A DNA stretch of 64,000 nucleotides from Planctomycetia bacterium. Lineage in GTDB: Bacteria; Planctomycetota; Phycisphaerae; Phycisphaerales; SM1A02. Made by a program: the position numbers and the translations under genes. Under the pieces are notes generated by a model. The model was not told the DNA's origin. It searched no databases and worked only from the letters and a program-made list of their open reading frames with translations. This document shows positions 8,015 to 17,105 of the stretch, piece by piece. Each line of letters opens with the position of its first letter. Positions within the stretch are counted from its first letter, which is position 1. The DNA is taken from NCBI GenBank assembly GCA_005799495.1, contig SYGP01000012.1:17267-81266 (forward strand), in the 5' to 3' direction.

Positions 8015-9115
8015 ATGCCTTACGCGCAAGGCACTCCATGCGGTGCAGAGAAGGGCAAAGTGCTTCCGCTGCGGGTCGAAAAGTGGTTCCAAGGGAACGC
8101 CCGCGACTTGCCCTGGCGGAGGCGGCGTACCGCATATGGGACGGTCGTCAGCGAGTTCATGCTGCAGCAGACGCAGGTTGTGCGCGTGTGCGATGCTTGG
8201 CGGAAGTTCTTGAGGCGGTTCCCGTCGGTTGCGAGCCTTGCGCGGGCGCGTGAACGGGATGTTCTGGCTGCCTGGGCCGGCCTTGGGTACTACCGCCGTG
8301 CTCGCCATCTCCACGCGGCTGCAAGGGCGATGATGGCCCTCCACCGCGGGCATGTTCCGCGGACGCGGCACGAACTCGAGGCCCTGCCTGGGGTCGGTCC
8401 GTACTGCGCTGGGGCGATCGCGTCGATCGCGTTTGGTCAGCGGGAGGCGATTGTCGATGGGAATGTCGCGCGCGTGATGATGCGTGTGCACGGCCGCGCC
8501 GTTGATCTCACGAAGGGTGCGGGCAAGCGTTGGGTGTGGAAGCGCGCGCAGGAGTATGTCGATGCGGCGCGTGATCCCAGTCATGCAAACGAGGGGCTCA
8601 TGGAGTTGGGCGCGACGATTTGCACGCCGCGGTTGCCGCGGTGCGAGGAGTGCCCGCTGAACGCCTTGTGCAGCGCACGGCGCATGCAACGACAGCATCA
8701 CATTCCCAAGGCGAAGGTTGCACCGATGCGAACGCGCGTTCACCGTGCGGCGATCCTTGCGGTGTCGGCTGGATGGATGGCGCAGCGCGTGCTTCCTGCG
8801 GGCGGCTTGTGGGCGGGACTGCCGTTCCCGCCGATGGAGGAGAGTGGTCGGCGCCTCTCGGCCTCGATGGTTGCTGCGCGGATGGGGGTTGATGCGGGTG
8901 CCTTGGATCGGTGCGGTTCGTTCGTGTTCCAGACCTCGCACCGTGAGGTGCACTTTGTGGTCTGGCGGTTGGATACGCGTGTCGCGCGGCATCTGCGACA
9001 AGCGGGGCGCGATGGTTGGTTCTGGCGTCGCGTGGGTTCCGTGACGGACGCGCCCTCGACAGGCGCGGTACGCCGGATCCTGCAGTGCGGGGGTACTCTG
9101 CCGCTCCTGCGATGA
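8015..9115 (+). CDS. mutY: A/G-specific adenine glycosylase MutY
   Basis: DNA repair glycosylase that removes adenine mispaired with guanine or 8-oxoguanine. With ATG 8015 the protein has 366 residues. It shows the catalytic glutamate in SEFMLQQTQV (Glu47), the helix-hairpin-helix LPGVGPYCAG (124-133) and VDGNVARV with the catalytic Asp148. The [4Fe-4S] ligands are Cys203, 210, 213 and 219, with the same spacing as in E. coli. The C-terminal third is the NUDIX-like 8-oxoG recognition domain (PAGGLWAGLPFP). In-frame alternatives are ATG 7979, which overlaps the divergent HTH gene's start codon, and TTG 7973; neither adds conserved sequence. The next gene overlaps the stop by four bases. Confidence 0.93.
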   Translation: MPYAQGTPCGAEKGKVLPLRVEKWFQGNARDLPWRRRRTAYGTVVSEFMLQQTQVVRVCDAWRKFLRRFPSVASLARARERDVLAAWAGLGYYRRARHLHAAARAMMALHRGHVPRTRHELEALPGVGPYCAGAIASIAFGQREAIVDGNVARVMMRVHGRAVDLTKGAGKRWVWKRAQEYVDAARDPSHANEGLMELGATICTPRLPRCEECPLNALCSARRMQRQHHIPKAKVAPMRTRVHRAAILAVSAGWMAQRVLPAGGLWAGLPFPPMEESGRRLSASMVAARMGVDAGALDRCGSFVFQTSHREVHFVVWRLDTRVARHLRQAGRDGWFWRRVGSVTDAPSTGAVRRILQCGGTLPLLR

Positions 9116-9645
9116 ACGCGCCTCGCCGACAACTCGGATCACGCGGTCGCCTTCGGCGGTGTGCAGTCATGTCCGCGTCGCTGTGCATCGCGCTGGGGTG
9201 TCAGCCAAAGGAGAACCCTGTCCTATCGAACACGGAGTTCGAGGGCGAGAAATATCCCCCGAATGCGCTGTACTCACCCGAGCAGGAAGCGCAGTTGGTT
9301 CAGGCGATGCAGGCCACGGCGAAGGGCATGCCGGTGAAGCCGCTGACGAGTGCGCCCGATGCCGTGCGCTGGTCGGATGTGCCTGCGGCTGCGAGCGAGG
9401 CGATCGAGCGCGCGGAGATGGGGCTTGTCAGTTCGGCGCTCGATGGCGACACATGGACCTTCGTCATTCGAACGCAAGGCGGCGGACCTGCCACGCTGAC
9501 GGTCACCAAGAAACCAGCGCCTGCGATGTATCTCGCCACGGCGAAGGTCGGCACCTTTGGCGAGCGCGAGGTGGAGGCGGAACGCGTCGTGCGCGAGTTC
9601 CGCATGGCCATGCGGCGATTCGGTTCGCTGAAGCGTCCGTCCTGA
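9112..9645 (+). CDS. Putative lipoprotein of unknown function
   Basis: A 177-residue protein with an N-terminal export signal ending in a lipobox-like sequence (SLCIALGC, Cys at about residue 31), so probably a lipoprotein. The mature part matches no family I know; it has an Ala/Glu-rich helical stretch and a beta-like segment (TWTFVIRTQGGGPATLTVTK). ATG 9112 overlaps the mutY stop codon by four bases, which decides the start and implies coupled translation. No functional link to MutY is evident. Confidence 0.6.
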   Translation: MNAPRRQLGSRGRLRRCAVMSASLCIALGCQPKENPVLSNTEFEGEKYPPNALYSPEQEAQLVQAMQATAKGMPVKPLTSAPDAVRWSDVPAAASEAIERAEMGLVSSALDGDTWTFVIRTQGGGPATLTVTKKPAPAMYLATAKVGTFGEREVEAERVVREFRMAMRRFGSLKRPS

Positions 9646-9699
9646 TGGCCCCCGTGTGAATGGGGTTCATTCGTGCGCGCCCCGCGGAGCGCGGCTGCG

Positions 9700-11151
9700 C
9701 TACTGCGGATGTTCGCGTCCGCCATGCGTGCGTTCAAACGCATGCGCGATCTGCAGCAGGCGCGAGTCGGCAAAGGCGGGAGCCTGAAGTTGAATGCCGA
9801 TCGGCAGGCGGGTGCCCGTGCTGTCGTCGAATCCCGCGGGAAGCGAGATGCCACAGATGCCGGCGATATTGGTATTCACGGTGTAGACATCGCACAGGTA
9901 CATCGAGAGCGGATCGGTCACTCCGCCGATGGGGAAGGCGGCCGTGGGTGCGGTGGGTCCGAGGATCACATCGCACTGCGTGAACGCGGCATCGAACTCG
10001 TTCTTGATGAGTCGGCGCACTTGCAGCGCGCGGCGGTAGTAGGCGTCGTAGTACCCCGCGCTGAGCACATAGGTGCCGAGCATGATGCGCCGTTGCACTT
10101 CCGCGCCGAAGCCCTCCGCGCGACTGGCGGAGAAGAGCGCATTCACATCGGCAAAGTTGCCGCTGGCTCGGTGTCCGTAGCGAATGCCATCGAAGCGCGC
10201 GAGATTGCTCGATGCTTCCGCCGGCGCGATGACGTAGTAGGTGGAAATGCCGACATCCGTGAGCGGGAGTTCCACATCGACAAGCTGTGCGCCGATGGCG
10301 CGGAACGAATCACTCGCGCGCGCGAGCGCGGCATCGACGGCGGGGCTGTTGCCCTTTCGGTACTGCGCGGGAATGCCGATGCGCAGTCCCTTCGGCATTT
10401 GTTCCAGAAACGGCAGCGGATCGTCCACCACCTCGGGTGCGCAAGTGGAATCGAGCGGGTCATCGCCCGCCATGACGCGGTAGAGCAGCGCAGCATCGCG
10501 AACGCTGTGGGTGATCGGTCCGATCTGGTCGAGGCTGCTGCCGAACGCCACCAGTCCGTGGCGCGAAATGCGTCCGTAACTCGGCTTGAATCCCACCACG
10601 CCGCAGAGCGCAGCGGGCTGTCGGATGGATCCACCCGTATCCGAGCCGAGCGCAGCAGCGCACAGGTTCGCAGCGACCGCTGCCGCGCTGCCGCCTGAAC
10701 TGCCGCCTGGGATACGGTTCGTATCCCATGGATTTCTCACGGCGCCCCACGCACAGGTTTCGCAGGACGATCCCATCGCAAACTCATCCATGTTGGTCTT
10801 GCCGATGATGATCGCGCCCGCCCGCTCGAGGCGTTCCACGGCAGTTGCATCGAAGGGCGAGCGATAGGTCTCGAGCATGCGAGAGGAGCACGTGGTGCGG
10901 CCCGTGCGCGTCGCGATGTTGTCCTTCACCGCGATGGGAACGCCCGCAAGTTCGCCGCTGCGCCGGCCAGCGGCAATGTCGGCATCGATGCGATCGGCCG
11001 ATGCGAGCGCAGTCTCGGCAAACACCTCGTGGAAACTGTGGAGGGTTCGATCCGCCGCCGCGATTCGATCGAGGGTGGACTGCACGACGGCGCGCGCGGT
11101 GATCTCGCGTCGCGCGATCTTGTCCCGAATGTCGACGAGATCGCCGGTCAC
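9700..11151 (-). CDS. gatA: Aspartyl/glutamyl-tRNA amidotransferase subunit A
   Basis: Catalytic amidase subunit of the GatCAB complex, which releases ammonia from glutamine to convert Glu-tRNA(Gln) or Asp-tRNA(Asn) to the amidated form. The amidase signature is complete: the Ser-cisSer-Lys triad is Lys76 (AVKDNIA), Ser151 (GGSSGGSAAAVA) and Ser175 (GSDTGGSIRQPA), with the spacing known from Staphylococcus GatA. The start is a GTG overlapping the gatC stop as GTGA, giving 483 residues, the usual length; an upstream in-frame start at 11247 would run through gatC. gatB lies 35 kb away on the other strand. Confidence 0.95.
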   Translation of the reverse strand: MTGDLVDIRDKIARREITARAVVQSTLDRIAAADRTLHSFHEVFAETALASADRIDADIAAGRRSGELAGVPIAVKDNIATRTGRTTCSSRMLETYRSPFDATAVERLERAGAIIIGKTNMDEFAMGSSCETCAWGAVRNPWDTNRIPGGSSGGSAAAVAANLCAAALGSDTGGSIRQPAALCGVVGFKPSYGRISRHGLVAFGSSLDQIGPITHSVRDAALLYRVMAGDDPLDSTCAPEVVDDPLPFLEQMPKGLRIGIPAQYRKGNSPAVDAALARASDSFRAIGAQLVDVELPLTDVGISTYYVIAPAEASSNLARFDGIRYGHRASGNFADVNALFSASRAEGFGAEVQRRIMLGTYVLSAGYYDAYYRRALQVRRLIKNEFDAAFTQCDVILGPTAPTAAFPIGGVTDPLSMYLCDVYTVNTNIAGICGISLPAGFDDSTGTRLPIGIQLQAPAFADSRLLQIAHAFERTHGGREHPQ

Positions 11152-11462
11152 GCCGAGTCTCCGCCGAGCACCTTGGGAACGGCGATGAAGGCGCCTTCGG
11201 TCTTGGGGGCGTTGGCGAGCACCTCCATCATGGACAGGGTTGCGCACGGTTCATCGGCGCGCAAGCGGTTCCGCATGGGAAGCGGCTGCGCCATCGGTTC
11301 GAGATCTTTCGTGTCGACGGCCTGCAGCTGGGCGATGTGTCCGAGAATGGCGACGAGCGAGTCGCGCATCGCAGGCAGACGATCCTCCACCATCGCGAGG
11401 CGCGCGAGGCGCGCCACATGACGGACATCGTTGACCGTCAATGACTCGGCAGGATTTGGCAT
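11148..11462 (-). CDS. gatC: Aspartyl/glutamyl-tRNA amidotransferase subunit C
   Basis: Small 104-residue subunit that wraps around GatA and stabilises the GatCAB complex. Typical features are VNDVRHVARLARLAM near the N-terminus, AILGHIAQLQAVDTKDLEPM in the middle and the C-terminal FIAVPKVLG. The start is ATG at 11462; a longer frame continues upstream but is not conserved. The stop overlaps the gatA GTG by four bases, so the two subunits are translationally coupled in the order C-A. Confidence 0.93.
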   Translation of the reverse strand: MPNPAESLTVNDVRHVARLARLAMVEDRLPAMRDSLVAILGHIAQLQAVDTKDLEPMAQPLPMRNRLRADEPCATLSMMEVLANAPKTEGAFIAVPKVLGGDSA

Positions 11463-11536
11463 GGTCGCGGAGTCTAGGGGCATGAGGCAAGTGTTCGGCG
11501 CAAAGACGGTGAGTGGAATACCATCGGTTGTTCGCC

Positions 11537-12883
11537 ATGCGCTCTCCCCGCCCGAGTACAGCAGTTCGTCTGACGCGGGCGCTCTTGGCCCTCGCATTCC
11601 TCGGCGGTTCGATTGGACTGCTGGTGCTCTTTGCACTGACGCGTCCGCTGCCTCACCTGGCGGACAGGTCGGGAGTCGAGCAGCCCGTCGCGGTGTTCCG
11701 CGTGCGTTCCGTCCAAGTTCCGCGGCAGTGGACGGGGTACGGCATCGTGCGCGCGTCGGATTCCGCCGATGTCCCCGCGCGCGTCGGGGGTGTTGTCCTG
11801 GAGGTGAATCAGGCCGTGCGCGAGGGAGTCGCGGTGGAGGCGGGTGCCTTCCTCCTCCAACTGGACGATCAGGATTTTCGCCGCGCACAGCTGGCTGCTG
11901 AGCAACAACTTGCTGCAATCGATGCGCAGATGCAGTCGCTCGCGGTTGAGGAGGCTGCGCTTCGGGAACGCGTTCGGCTTGCTCAGGAGGAGACGGATCT
12001 GATTCGTGCGGATGAGCAGCGCGTTCGTGATGCAGTGCAGTCGGGGGCGGCCGTGCCACGTGAATTGGACCGTGCCCGCCAAGCAGTGATCGTCGTGGAG
12101 AGGGCCTTTCTGTTGCTGCGAGAGGCGGCGGATCAGGTCGTTCCGCGCCGCGCCGCGCTCCTTGCGCAGGATGAGATGCAGCGGACGATGAGGGATACCG
12201 CCCAGAGGAATGTGGAACGCTGTCGCGTGACATCGCCCATCGCGGGCTCCGTGCAGCGATTCGATTTGGAGGTGGGGGAGAATGTGCTGCCAGGGCAAGT
12301 CGTGGCGCGCATCGTGGATCCCCGTCGGCTCGAGATTCCCATTCGCCTTCCATCGTCTGCGCGCGGCTTCGTCGCTGTGGACGATCCCGTGCGAATCGAG
12401 ACGGTGGGGCAAGTGCCGCGCGAAGTGGTTGCGGCGATTGCACGGATCGAGCCCGAGGACAACGCGCTCGATCGCACCATGATCGTTCATGTGGATGTGC
12501 CACCGAGTGGTGCTGCGGTTCCATTGGCGCCGGGTGAGTTCGTCGAGGCGGCGGTCAACGCGGCGGATGCCAAGTCTCACTCGGTCGTTCCTCGGCGTTC
12601 GGTCCGGAGCGACCGTGTGATGGCGCTGCGAGATGGCAAGTTGGTTGGTGTGCCTGTCGTGGTGTCGCACTCCTTCGTCGGTTCGCTCGCGGGGAGCGGG
12701 ATCAGCGATACGGAGTGGGTGGTGTTGCAGGAACCGCTGCCCGATGGTCTCGAGATCTCGCTCGAGGGCGGTCGGAGCATTGCGCCCGGGACCCGCGTTC
12801 GTGCGGCGGATCCAGGCGCTGCGTCGGCTGCAGCGGTCCAGCCGGCGCGTCCATCGGTCGACGGCGAAGCAGAGGCACGATGA
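11537..12883 (+). CDS. RND efflux periplasmic adaptor (membrane fusion protein)
   Basis: Periplasmic adaptor of the AcrA/HlyD type linking an RND pump to an outer-membrane channel. The 448 residues begin with a signal anchor (LTRALLALAFLGGSIGLLVLF). A biotinyl-lipoyl-like half follows (VPARVGGVVLEVNQAVREGV), then a long helical hairpin with heptad-like Glu/Gln/Arg content (about 105-195), the second lipoyl half (VTSPIAGSVQRFDLEVGENV) and beta-barrel domains. ATG 11537 is preferred because it starts just before the signal; an in-frame start at 11513 adds eight residues. The stop overlaps the pump gene by four bases (ATGA). No outer-membrane factor is encoded nearby. Confidence 0.88.
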   Translation: MRSPRPSTAVRLTRALLALAFLGGSIGLLVLFALTRPLPHLADRSGVEQPVAVFRVRSVQVPRQWTGYGIVRASDSADVPARVGGVVLEVNQAVREGVAVEAGAFLLQLDDQDFRRAQLAAEQQLAAIDAQMQSLAVEEAALRERVRLAQEETDLIRADEQRVRDAVQSGAAVPRELDRARQAVIVVERAFLLLREAADQVVPRRAALLAQDEMQRTMRDTAQRNVERCRVTSPIAGSVQRFDLEVGENVLPGQVVARIVDPRRLEIPIRLPSSARGFVAVDDPVRIETVGQVPREVVAAIARIEPEDNALDRTMIVHVDVPPSGAAVPLAPGEFVEAAVNAADAKSHSVVPRRSVRSDRVMALRDGKLVGVPVVVSHSFVGSLAGSGISDTEWVVLQEPLPDGLEISLEGGRSIAPGTRVRAADPGAASAAAVQPARPSVDGEAEAR

Positions 12884-15800
12884 TCGGCATCGTTCGTTTC
12901 TTCGTCCGAAACACGGTTCCATCGAATCTGATCACGATCGGTGTGATCGTGGGTGGCATCTTTGCCGCATTGCATATTCGCCGCGAGTTCTTCCCTGACA
13001 TTGAGCCCGATATGGCTCGGGTGGTGCTGTCGTTCCCCGGCGCTTCGCCGAGCGAGGTCGAGGAGTCGCTCGCGCGCCGGGTGGAGGATGTCGCGGTCGA
13101 GGTCGAAGGTGTTTCGAGGCTTGAAACGGTCATCTTCGAAGGCGGTGGAGCGATCGTGGTGAAGTTCGATGATGGTGTCGATGTCCGCAAGCGGACGGAT
13201 GACCTGCGTGACCGTGTTGAGGCACTCACGGACCTCCCGCCGGAAGCCGATCGCATTCGTGTCGTTGAGTTTGAACCCAATCTGCCCGTGATCCAGGTCA
13301 CGGTGTCAGGCGATGCGGATCCGCAGACGCTGAAGCAGACGATTCGGCAGGTCGCTGACGACTTGAAGACCTTTCCAGGCATGGGACAAGTGGTCGTGAG
13401 CGGAACGCGCGACGATGAACTGCGTGTGGAGGTGAACTTTGAAGAAGCCGTGCGACACGGCATATCCGTGACGCGCATCGCCGATTCGATCACCGCATGG
13501 ATGCGCGAAGTGCCCGGTGGCACCGTGCGCGGCATCGACGGCGAGGTGAAGGTCCGCACGCTGGGCGTGGAAGAACGAAGCGACCGCGTCCGTGGGATCG
13601 TGGTCAAGGGAAGCGATGAGGGCGCGATTCTGCGGGTGGGTGATGTGGCCACCGTGCGCGAGGGCTTCGTGGAGGATGATGTCTCTCGCCGCTTCAACGG
13701 GCAGCCATCTGCCAACTGCACGGTGTTCCGAAAGTCAGGGCAGGATGCGGTCGATATGGCGCAGTTTGCGCGCGGCTATGTCGCAGCACGCCGAGGTGAG
13801 CCGCTCGATCCGGCATTCCGCGAGCGCCTTCTCGGATCGCCGCGATTGCAGGGCTATGAACTCGGTGTGACTCGTGGGCCGCCCGGCGTGCAGATTCAGG
13901 CGCACAACGATCTCGCGCGGTTGATCGAAGGGCGACTTGACCTCTTGACGCGCAATGGACTGCAGGGCGGCCTTCTTGTGTTCGTCGTGCTCCTGCTCGG
14001 ATTGCACTGGCGCGCCGCTTGCTTCGTCACACTTGGCATTCTCGTCGCGGTGCTTGGGACGGTGCTTCTGATGGATGTCTCGGGGGTGTCACTCAATCTG
14101 CTGACGATGTTCGCGCTGCTGATGGCGCTTGGCATGCTGGCTGATGACGCAATCGTGTTCTCGGAGAGCATGGAGACGGAAGCTGCCAAGGGCGGCACCG
14201 TGGAGGAAGGCATCCTTCGAGGAGTGGACCGCGTGATCTGGCCAGTGTTCGCGAGCGTGACGACAACGGTGGTCGCATTCGTGCCTCTGCTGCTGGTGCG
14301 TGGTCGGGTCGGCGACATCATCGGGGAGTTGCCGATCGTCGTTTCGCTTGCGCTGCTCTGCAGTCTTGCGGAGGCAATCTTCTTGCTGCCAGGACACATG
14401 GCGGGTGGTTTTGCGCGTGAACGCCGAGGCACGCCAACATGGTTGGACCGCAAACTGCGCTGGTTCGACCGATGGCGGGAGAGCGTTCTCTGGCCGGCGC
14501 TGGAGGGACGAACCGAGAAGATTGCTCGCTGGTCGATCGATCGTCGATACCTCACGGTGTCCGTGGGAATCTCCCTCTTCATCGTGTCGGTGGCTTTGGT
14601 CGTGGGAGGGCGTTTGCCGTTCACGTTCCTGCCCAACGACGATGCAGAGACTGCGGTGGTCGACATCCGCATGCCGCTTGGAGTTCCTGCCAGTCTGACG
14701 AAGGAGATCGGTGCCCGCGTGGAGCGCGCGGCTCGCGAGCAGTCAGAAGTTCGTGCGATCACATCGATCTACGGGGTCCGACTGAACTATGAGACGGCTG
14801 TCGCCGACAATGCCGCGAGCAATCTTGCTCAGATCTTCATCGAGCTGGCACCTGTGGAGGAACGCGAGCGACGATCCGGAGAGGTGATCGATTCGATCAT
14901 CCGGGGAGCCGGGCCACTCCAGGAGGTCGAGTCCCTGAATGTGCAGGAGATATCGGGTGGACCGTCGGGTGCGGACATCACCTACGAAGTGGCGGGCGAG
15001 AATGTCGATGACCTGCGGGAGGTTGTGGAGGGCATCAAGTCCTTGCTGATCGCAGTCGATGGCGTGATCAGTGTGGCAGACAATGACTTTGATGCACAGC
15101 CCGAGTTGCAAGTGGAACCGCATCCCGGCGCTGCAGCACTTGGCTTGTCGGCAGTGGAGATCGCGCGCCAAGTACGCGGAGCGCTGTTCGGCATCGATGC
15201 GCACATCTTCAGCGACAACCGCGAGGACATCGATGTCCGAGTCCGCATGGATAGCGGGCTGCGTTCTGCCACGAACTTCGGTGAACGGTTGTGGATCATC
15301 ACTCCGATGGGCACTGCGGTGCCGCTGCAGGAAGTCGCGAAAGTGCGCGAGCGAACATCGCCGAGTTCCATCTCCCGCATCGATCGACTGCGAACCATCG
15401 TGGTGACTGCCGATACGGCGCAGGGCACGCGACCGGAAGGGGTCGTGGAACGCGTCGGTTCGGATGTGCGGGAACTCGTGGCGAAGTACCCGAGTGTCGT
15501 GATTCGCGAGGGTGGCAGACAGAAGGATCTGAACGAGGCATTTGCGGCACTGCCGTATGCGGCGGGCGCGGCGCTGCTGATGATCTATGCGATTCTCGCG
15601 TGGCTCTTTGGCAGCTACCTCCAGCCGCTCGGCGTGATGGCGTCGATCCCGTTCGGCATCATCGGCATGGTGTTCGGACATGTGCTGTTCGGGGCGGAGC
15701 TCACCTTCCTCAGCATCATCGGGCTTGTTGCACTCGCGGGCATCGTCGTGAACAACGCCCTGGTGCTGATTGACTTCGTGAATGCTTATGTTGCCGCGGG

Positions 15801-16125
15801 GAGTGATTTGCATGACGCGCTCATCGCAGCGGCCGCGCGGCGCTTGCGCGCCATCCTGCTGACATCGGTGACCACGATCTTTGGACTCGGCCCACTCATT
15901 CTGGAGCCCTCGTTTCAGGCGAAGTTCCTTGCGCCCATGGCCATCACGATTGCAGGTGGCCTTGCGAGCGCGACCGCGCTGACTCTGCTGCTGCTGCCCG
16001 CAGTCATTCTCATCATCGACGACGCAAAGCGGCTGATGGGTTGGAAGACCGAGGCTTCCTCGCTGGCGTCCTCGGACGACGCACCGCCACCCCATGAGGC
16101 ACTCGACCATGGCTCGACGACCTAA
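12880..16125 (+). CDS. RND-family efflux transporter permease (HAE1-like)
   Basis: Inner-membrane proton-driven pump of the AcrB/MMPL superfamily, 1081 residues, close to the usual length. The N-terminus is the classic short cytoplasmic helix then TM1 (FVRNTVPSNLITIGVIVGG), followed by the FPDIEPDMARVVLSFPGASPSEVE porter opening. TM4 carries the paired aspartates needed for proton relay (ALGMLADDAIVFSE). The internal duplication is evident, with the second half starting near IDRRYLTVSVGISLF. A late TM pair contains the GLVALAGIVVNNALVLIDFVN block. The substrate is unknown. It is coupled to its adaptor by a 4-bp overlap, and its last codons overlap the start of the ROK gene. Confidence 0.92.
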   Translation: MIGIVRFFVRNTVPSNLITIGVIVGGIFAALHIRREFFPDIEPDMARVVLSFPGASPSEVEESLARRVEDVAVEVEGVSRLETVIFEGGGAIVVKFDDGVDVRKRTDDLRDRVEALTDLPPEADRIRVVEFEPNLPVIQVTVSGDADPQTLKQTIRQVADDLKTFPGMGQVVVSGTRDDELRVEVNFEEAVRHGISVTRIADSITAWMREVPGGTVRGIDGEVKVRTLGVEERSDRVRGIVVKGSDEGAILRVGDVATVREGFVEDDVSRRFNGQPSANCTVFRKSGQDAVDMAQFARGYVAARRGEPLDPAFRERLLGSPRLQGYELGVTRGPPGVQIQAHNDLARLIEGRLDLLTRNGLQGGLLVFVVLLLGLHWRAACFVTLGILVAVLGTVLLMDVSGVSLNLLTMFALLMALGMLADDAIVFSESMETEAAKGGTVEEGILRGVDRVIWPVFASVTTTVVAFVPLLLVRGRVGDIIGELPIVVSLALLCSLAEAIFLLPGHMAGGFARERRGTPTWLDRKLRWFDRWRESVLWPALEGRTEKIARWSIDRRYLTVSVGISLFIVSVALVVGGRLPFTFLPNDDAETAVVDIRMPLGVPASLTKEIGARVERAAREQSEVRAITSIYGVRLNYETAVADNAASNLAQIFIELAPVEERERRSGEVIDSIIRGAGPLQEVESLNVQEISGGPSGADITYEVAGENVDDLREVVEGIKSLLIAVDGVISVADNDFDAQPELQVEPHPGAAALGLSAVEIARQVRGALFGIDAHIFSDNREDIDVRVRMDSGLRSATNFGERLWIITPMGTAVPLQEVAKVRERTSPSSISRIDRLRTIVVTADTAQGTRPEGVVERVGSDVRELVAKYPSVVIREGGRQKDLNEAFAALPYAAGAALLMIYAILAWLFGSYLQPLGVMASIPFGIIGMVFGHVLFGAELTFLSIIGLVALAGIVVNNALVLIDFVNAYVAAGSDLHDALIAAAARRLRAILLTSVTTIFGLGPLILEPSFQAKFLAPMAITIAGGLASATALTLLLLPAVILIIDDAKRLMGWKTEASSLASSDDAPPPHEALDHGSTT

Positions 16126-17095
16126 ACGAAGCGGACTTGTCGCGGGGATCGATCTCGGAGGCACCAAGGTGACCTTTGGCGTCTTGAATGCAGAGGGCAA
16201 GATCCTCGCGATGGACAAGCGCAAGACCAAGGCGATCACGGGCATGGAGGGCGTACTCGACCGCGTGGTGGATGGTCTTGAGCGAACATGCAAGGAGGCA
16301 GGGAGCACACTGCGGGATCTGGATGCAGTCGGCATCGGTGCACCAAGTCCAGTGGACTTCGATGAGGGCGTGGCCATTCATGCAGTCAATCTCGGTTGGA
16401 AGAATGTTCCACTTCGGAAGCTGCTGGAGGATCGTCTCGATCTTCCCGTCCTGGTCGACAACGATGTGAATGTCGCGGCATGGGGCGAGTTCACCGCGGG
16501 TGCCGCGCGCGGTTGGTCCGATGCCCTGGGCGTGTGGGTGGGGACTGGCATCGGTGGTGGGATCATTCTGGGCGGCAAGTTGTGGCGAGGGGCTTTTCAC
16601 ACGGCTGGTGAGTTGGGGCATATGGTGCTGCAGCCGAGGGGGGGTCTTGGTCGGCGCACGGTCGAAGAGCACTGCAGTCGACTGGCGATGATCCGCGCGA
16701 TGGAGACGCTGATCAGCAGTCATCCGCAGAGCCGTATGCGCGCCGTTCTGCCTCGAACGCCGGAGGATGGTCCCATCGGCAGTTCGACGATCGCCGAGGC
16801 GTACCGCGCTGGTGACGAACTCGTGCTTCGCGTCGTCGATGACGCCGCGGATTTGCTTGGGCTTGCCATTGCCAATGCCGTGACGCTGCTGTCCGTCCGA
16901 GGCGTGGTGCTTGGCGGCGGTGTGACGGATGCTCTCGGGAAGCCGTTTGTGGATCGTGTGCGTGAGTCGTTCGAGTGGCATGTCTTTCCGACAACGCTGC
17001 GGAAATGTCGAGTGGTCGCCGCGGAACTGGGCGATGCTGCCGGAATCGTTGGCGCTGCCGCACTCGCCCGCACGCACCTCATCGGCGGCGGGTAG
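16109..17095 (+). CDS. ROK family sugar kinase (glucokinase-like) lacking zinc-binding cysteines
   Basis: Probable ATP-dependent sugar kinase of 328 residues. Phosphate motif 1 is GIDLGGTKVTFG (13-24); the catalytic aspartate is in VDNDVNVAAWGE (Asp119), and GTGIGGGIILGG (145-156) is the second phosphate loop. The sugar-binding Glu and His are kept (AGELGHMVLQ, 166-175). The usual CxCGxxGCxE zinc site is replaced by GGLGRRTVEE (178-187), so all three cysteines are missing. There is no DNA-binding domain, so it is a kinase rather than a NagC-like repressor. ATG 16109 (AGG upstream) overlaps the pump gene by 17 bases; ATG 16094 is also possible. Confidence 0.82.
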   Translation: MARRPKRSGLVAGIDLGGTKVTFGVLNAEGKILAMDKRKTKAITGMEGVLDRVVDGLERTCKEAGSTLRDLDAVGIGAPSPVDFDEGVAIHAVNLGWKNVPLRKLLEDRLDLPVLVDNDVNVAAWGEFTAGAARGWSDALGVWVGTGIGGGIILGGKLWRGAFHTAGELGHMVLQPRGGLGRRTVEEHCSRLAMIRAMETLISSHPQSRMRAVLPRTPEDGPIGSSTIAEAYRAGDELVLRVVDDAADLLGLAIANAVTLLSVRGVVLGGGVTDALGKPFVDRVRESFEWHVFPTTLRKCRVVAAELGDAAGIVGAAALARTHLIGGG

Positions 17096-17105
17096 ATCGC
17101 GGTCG

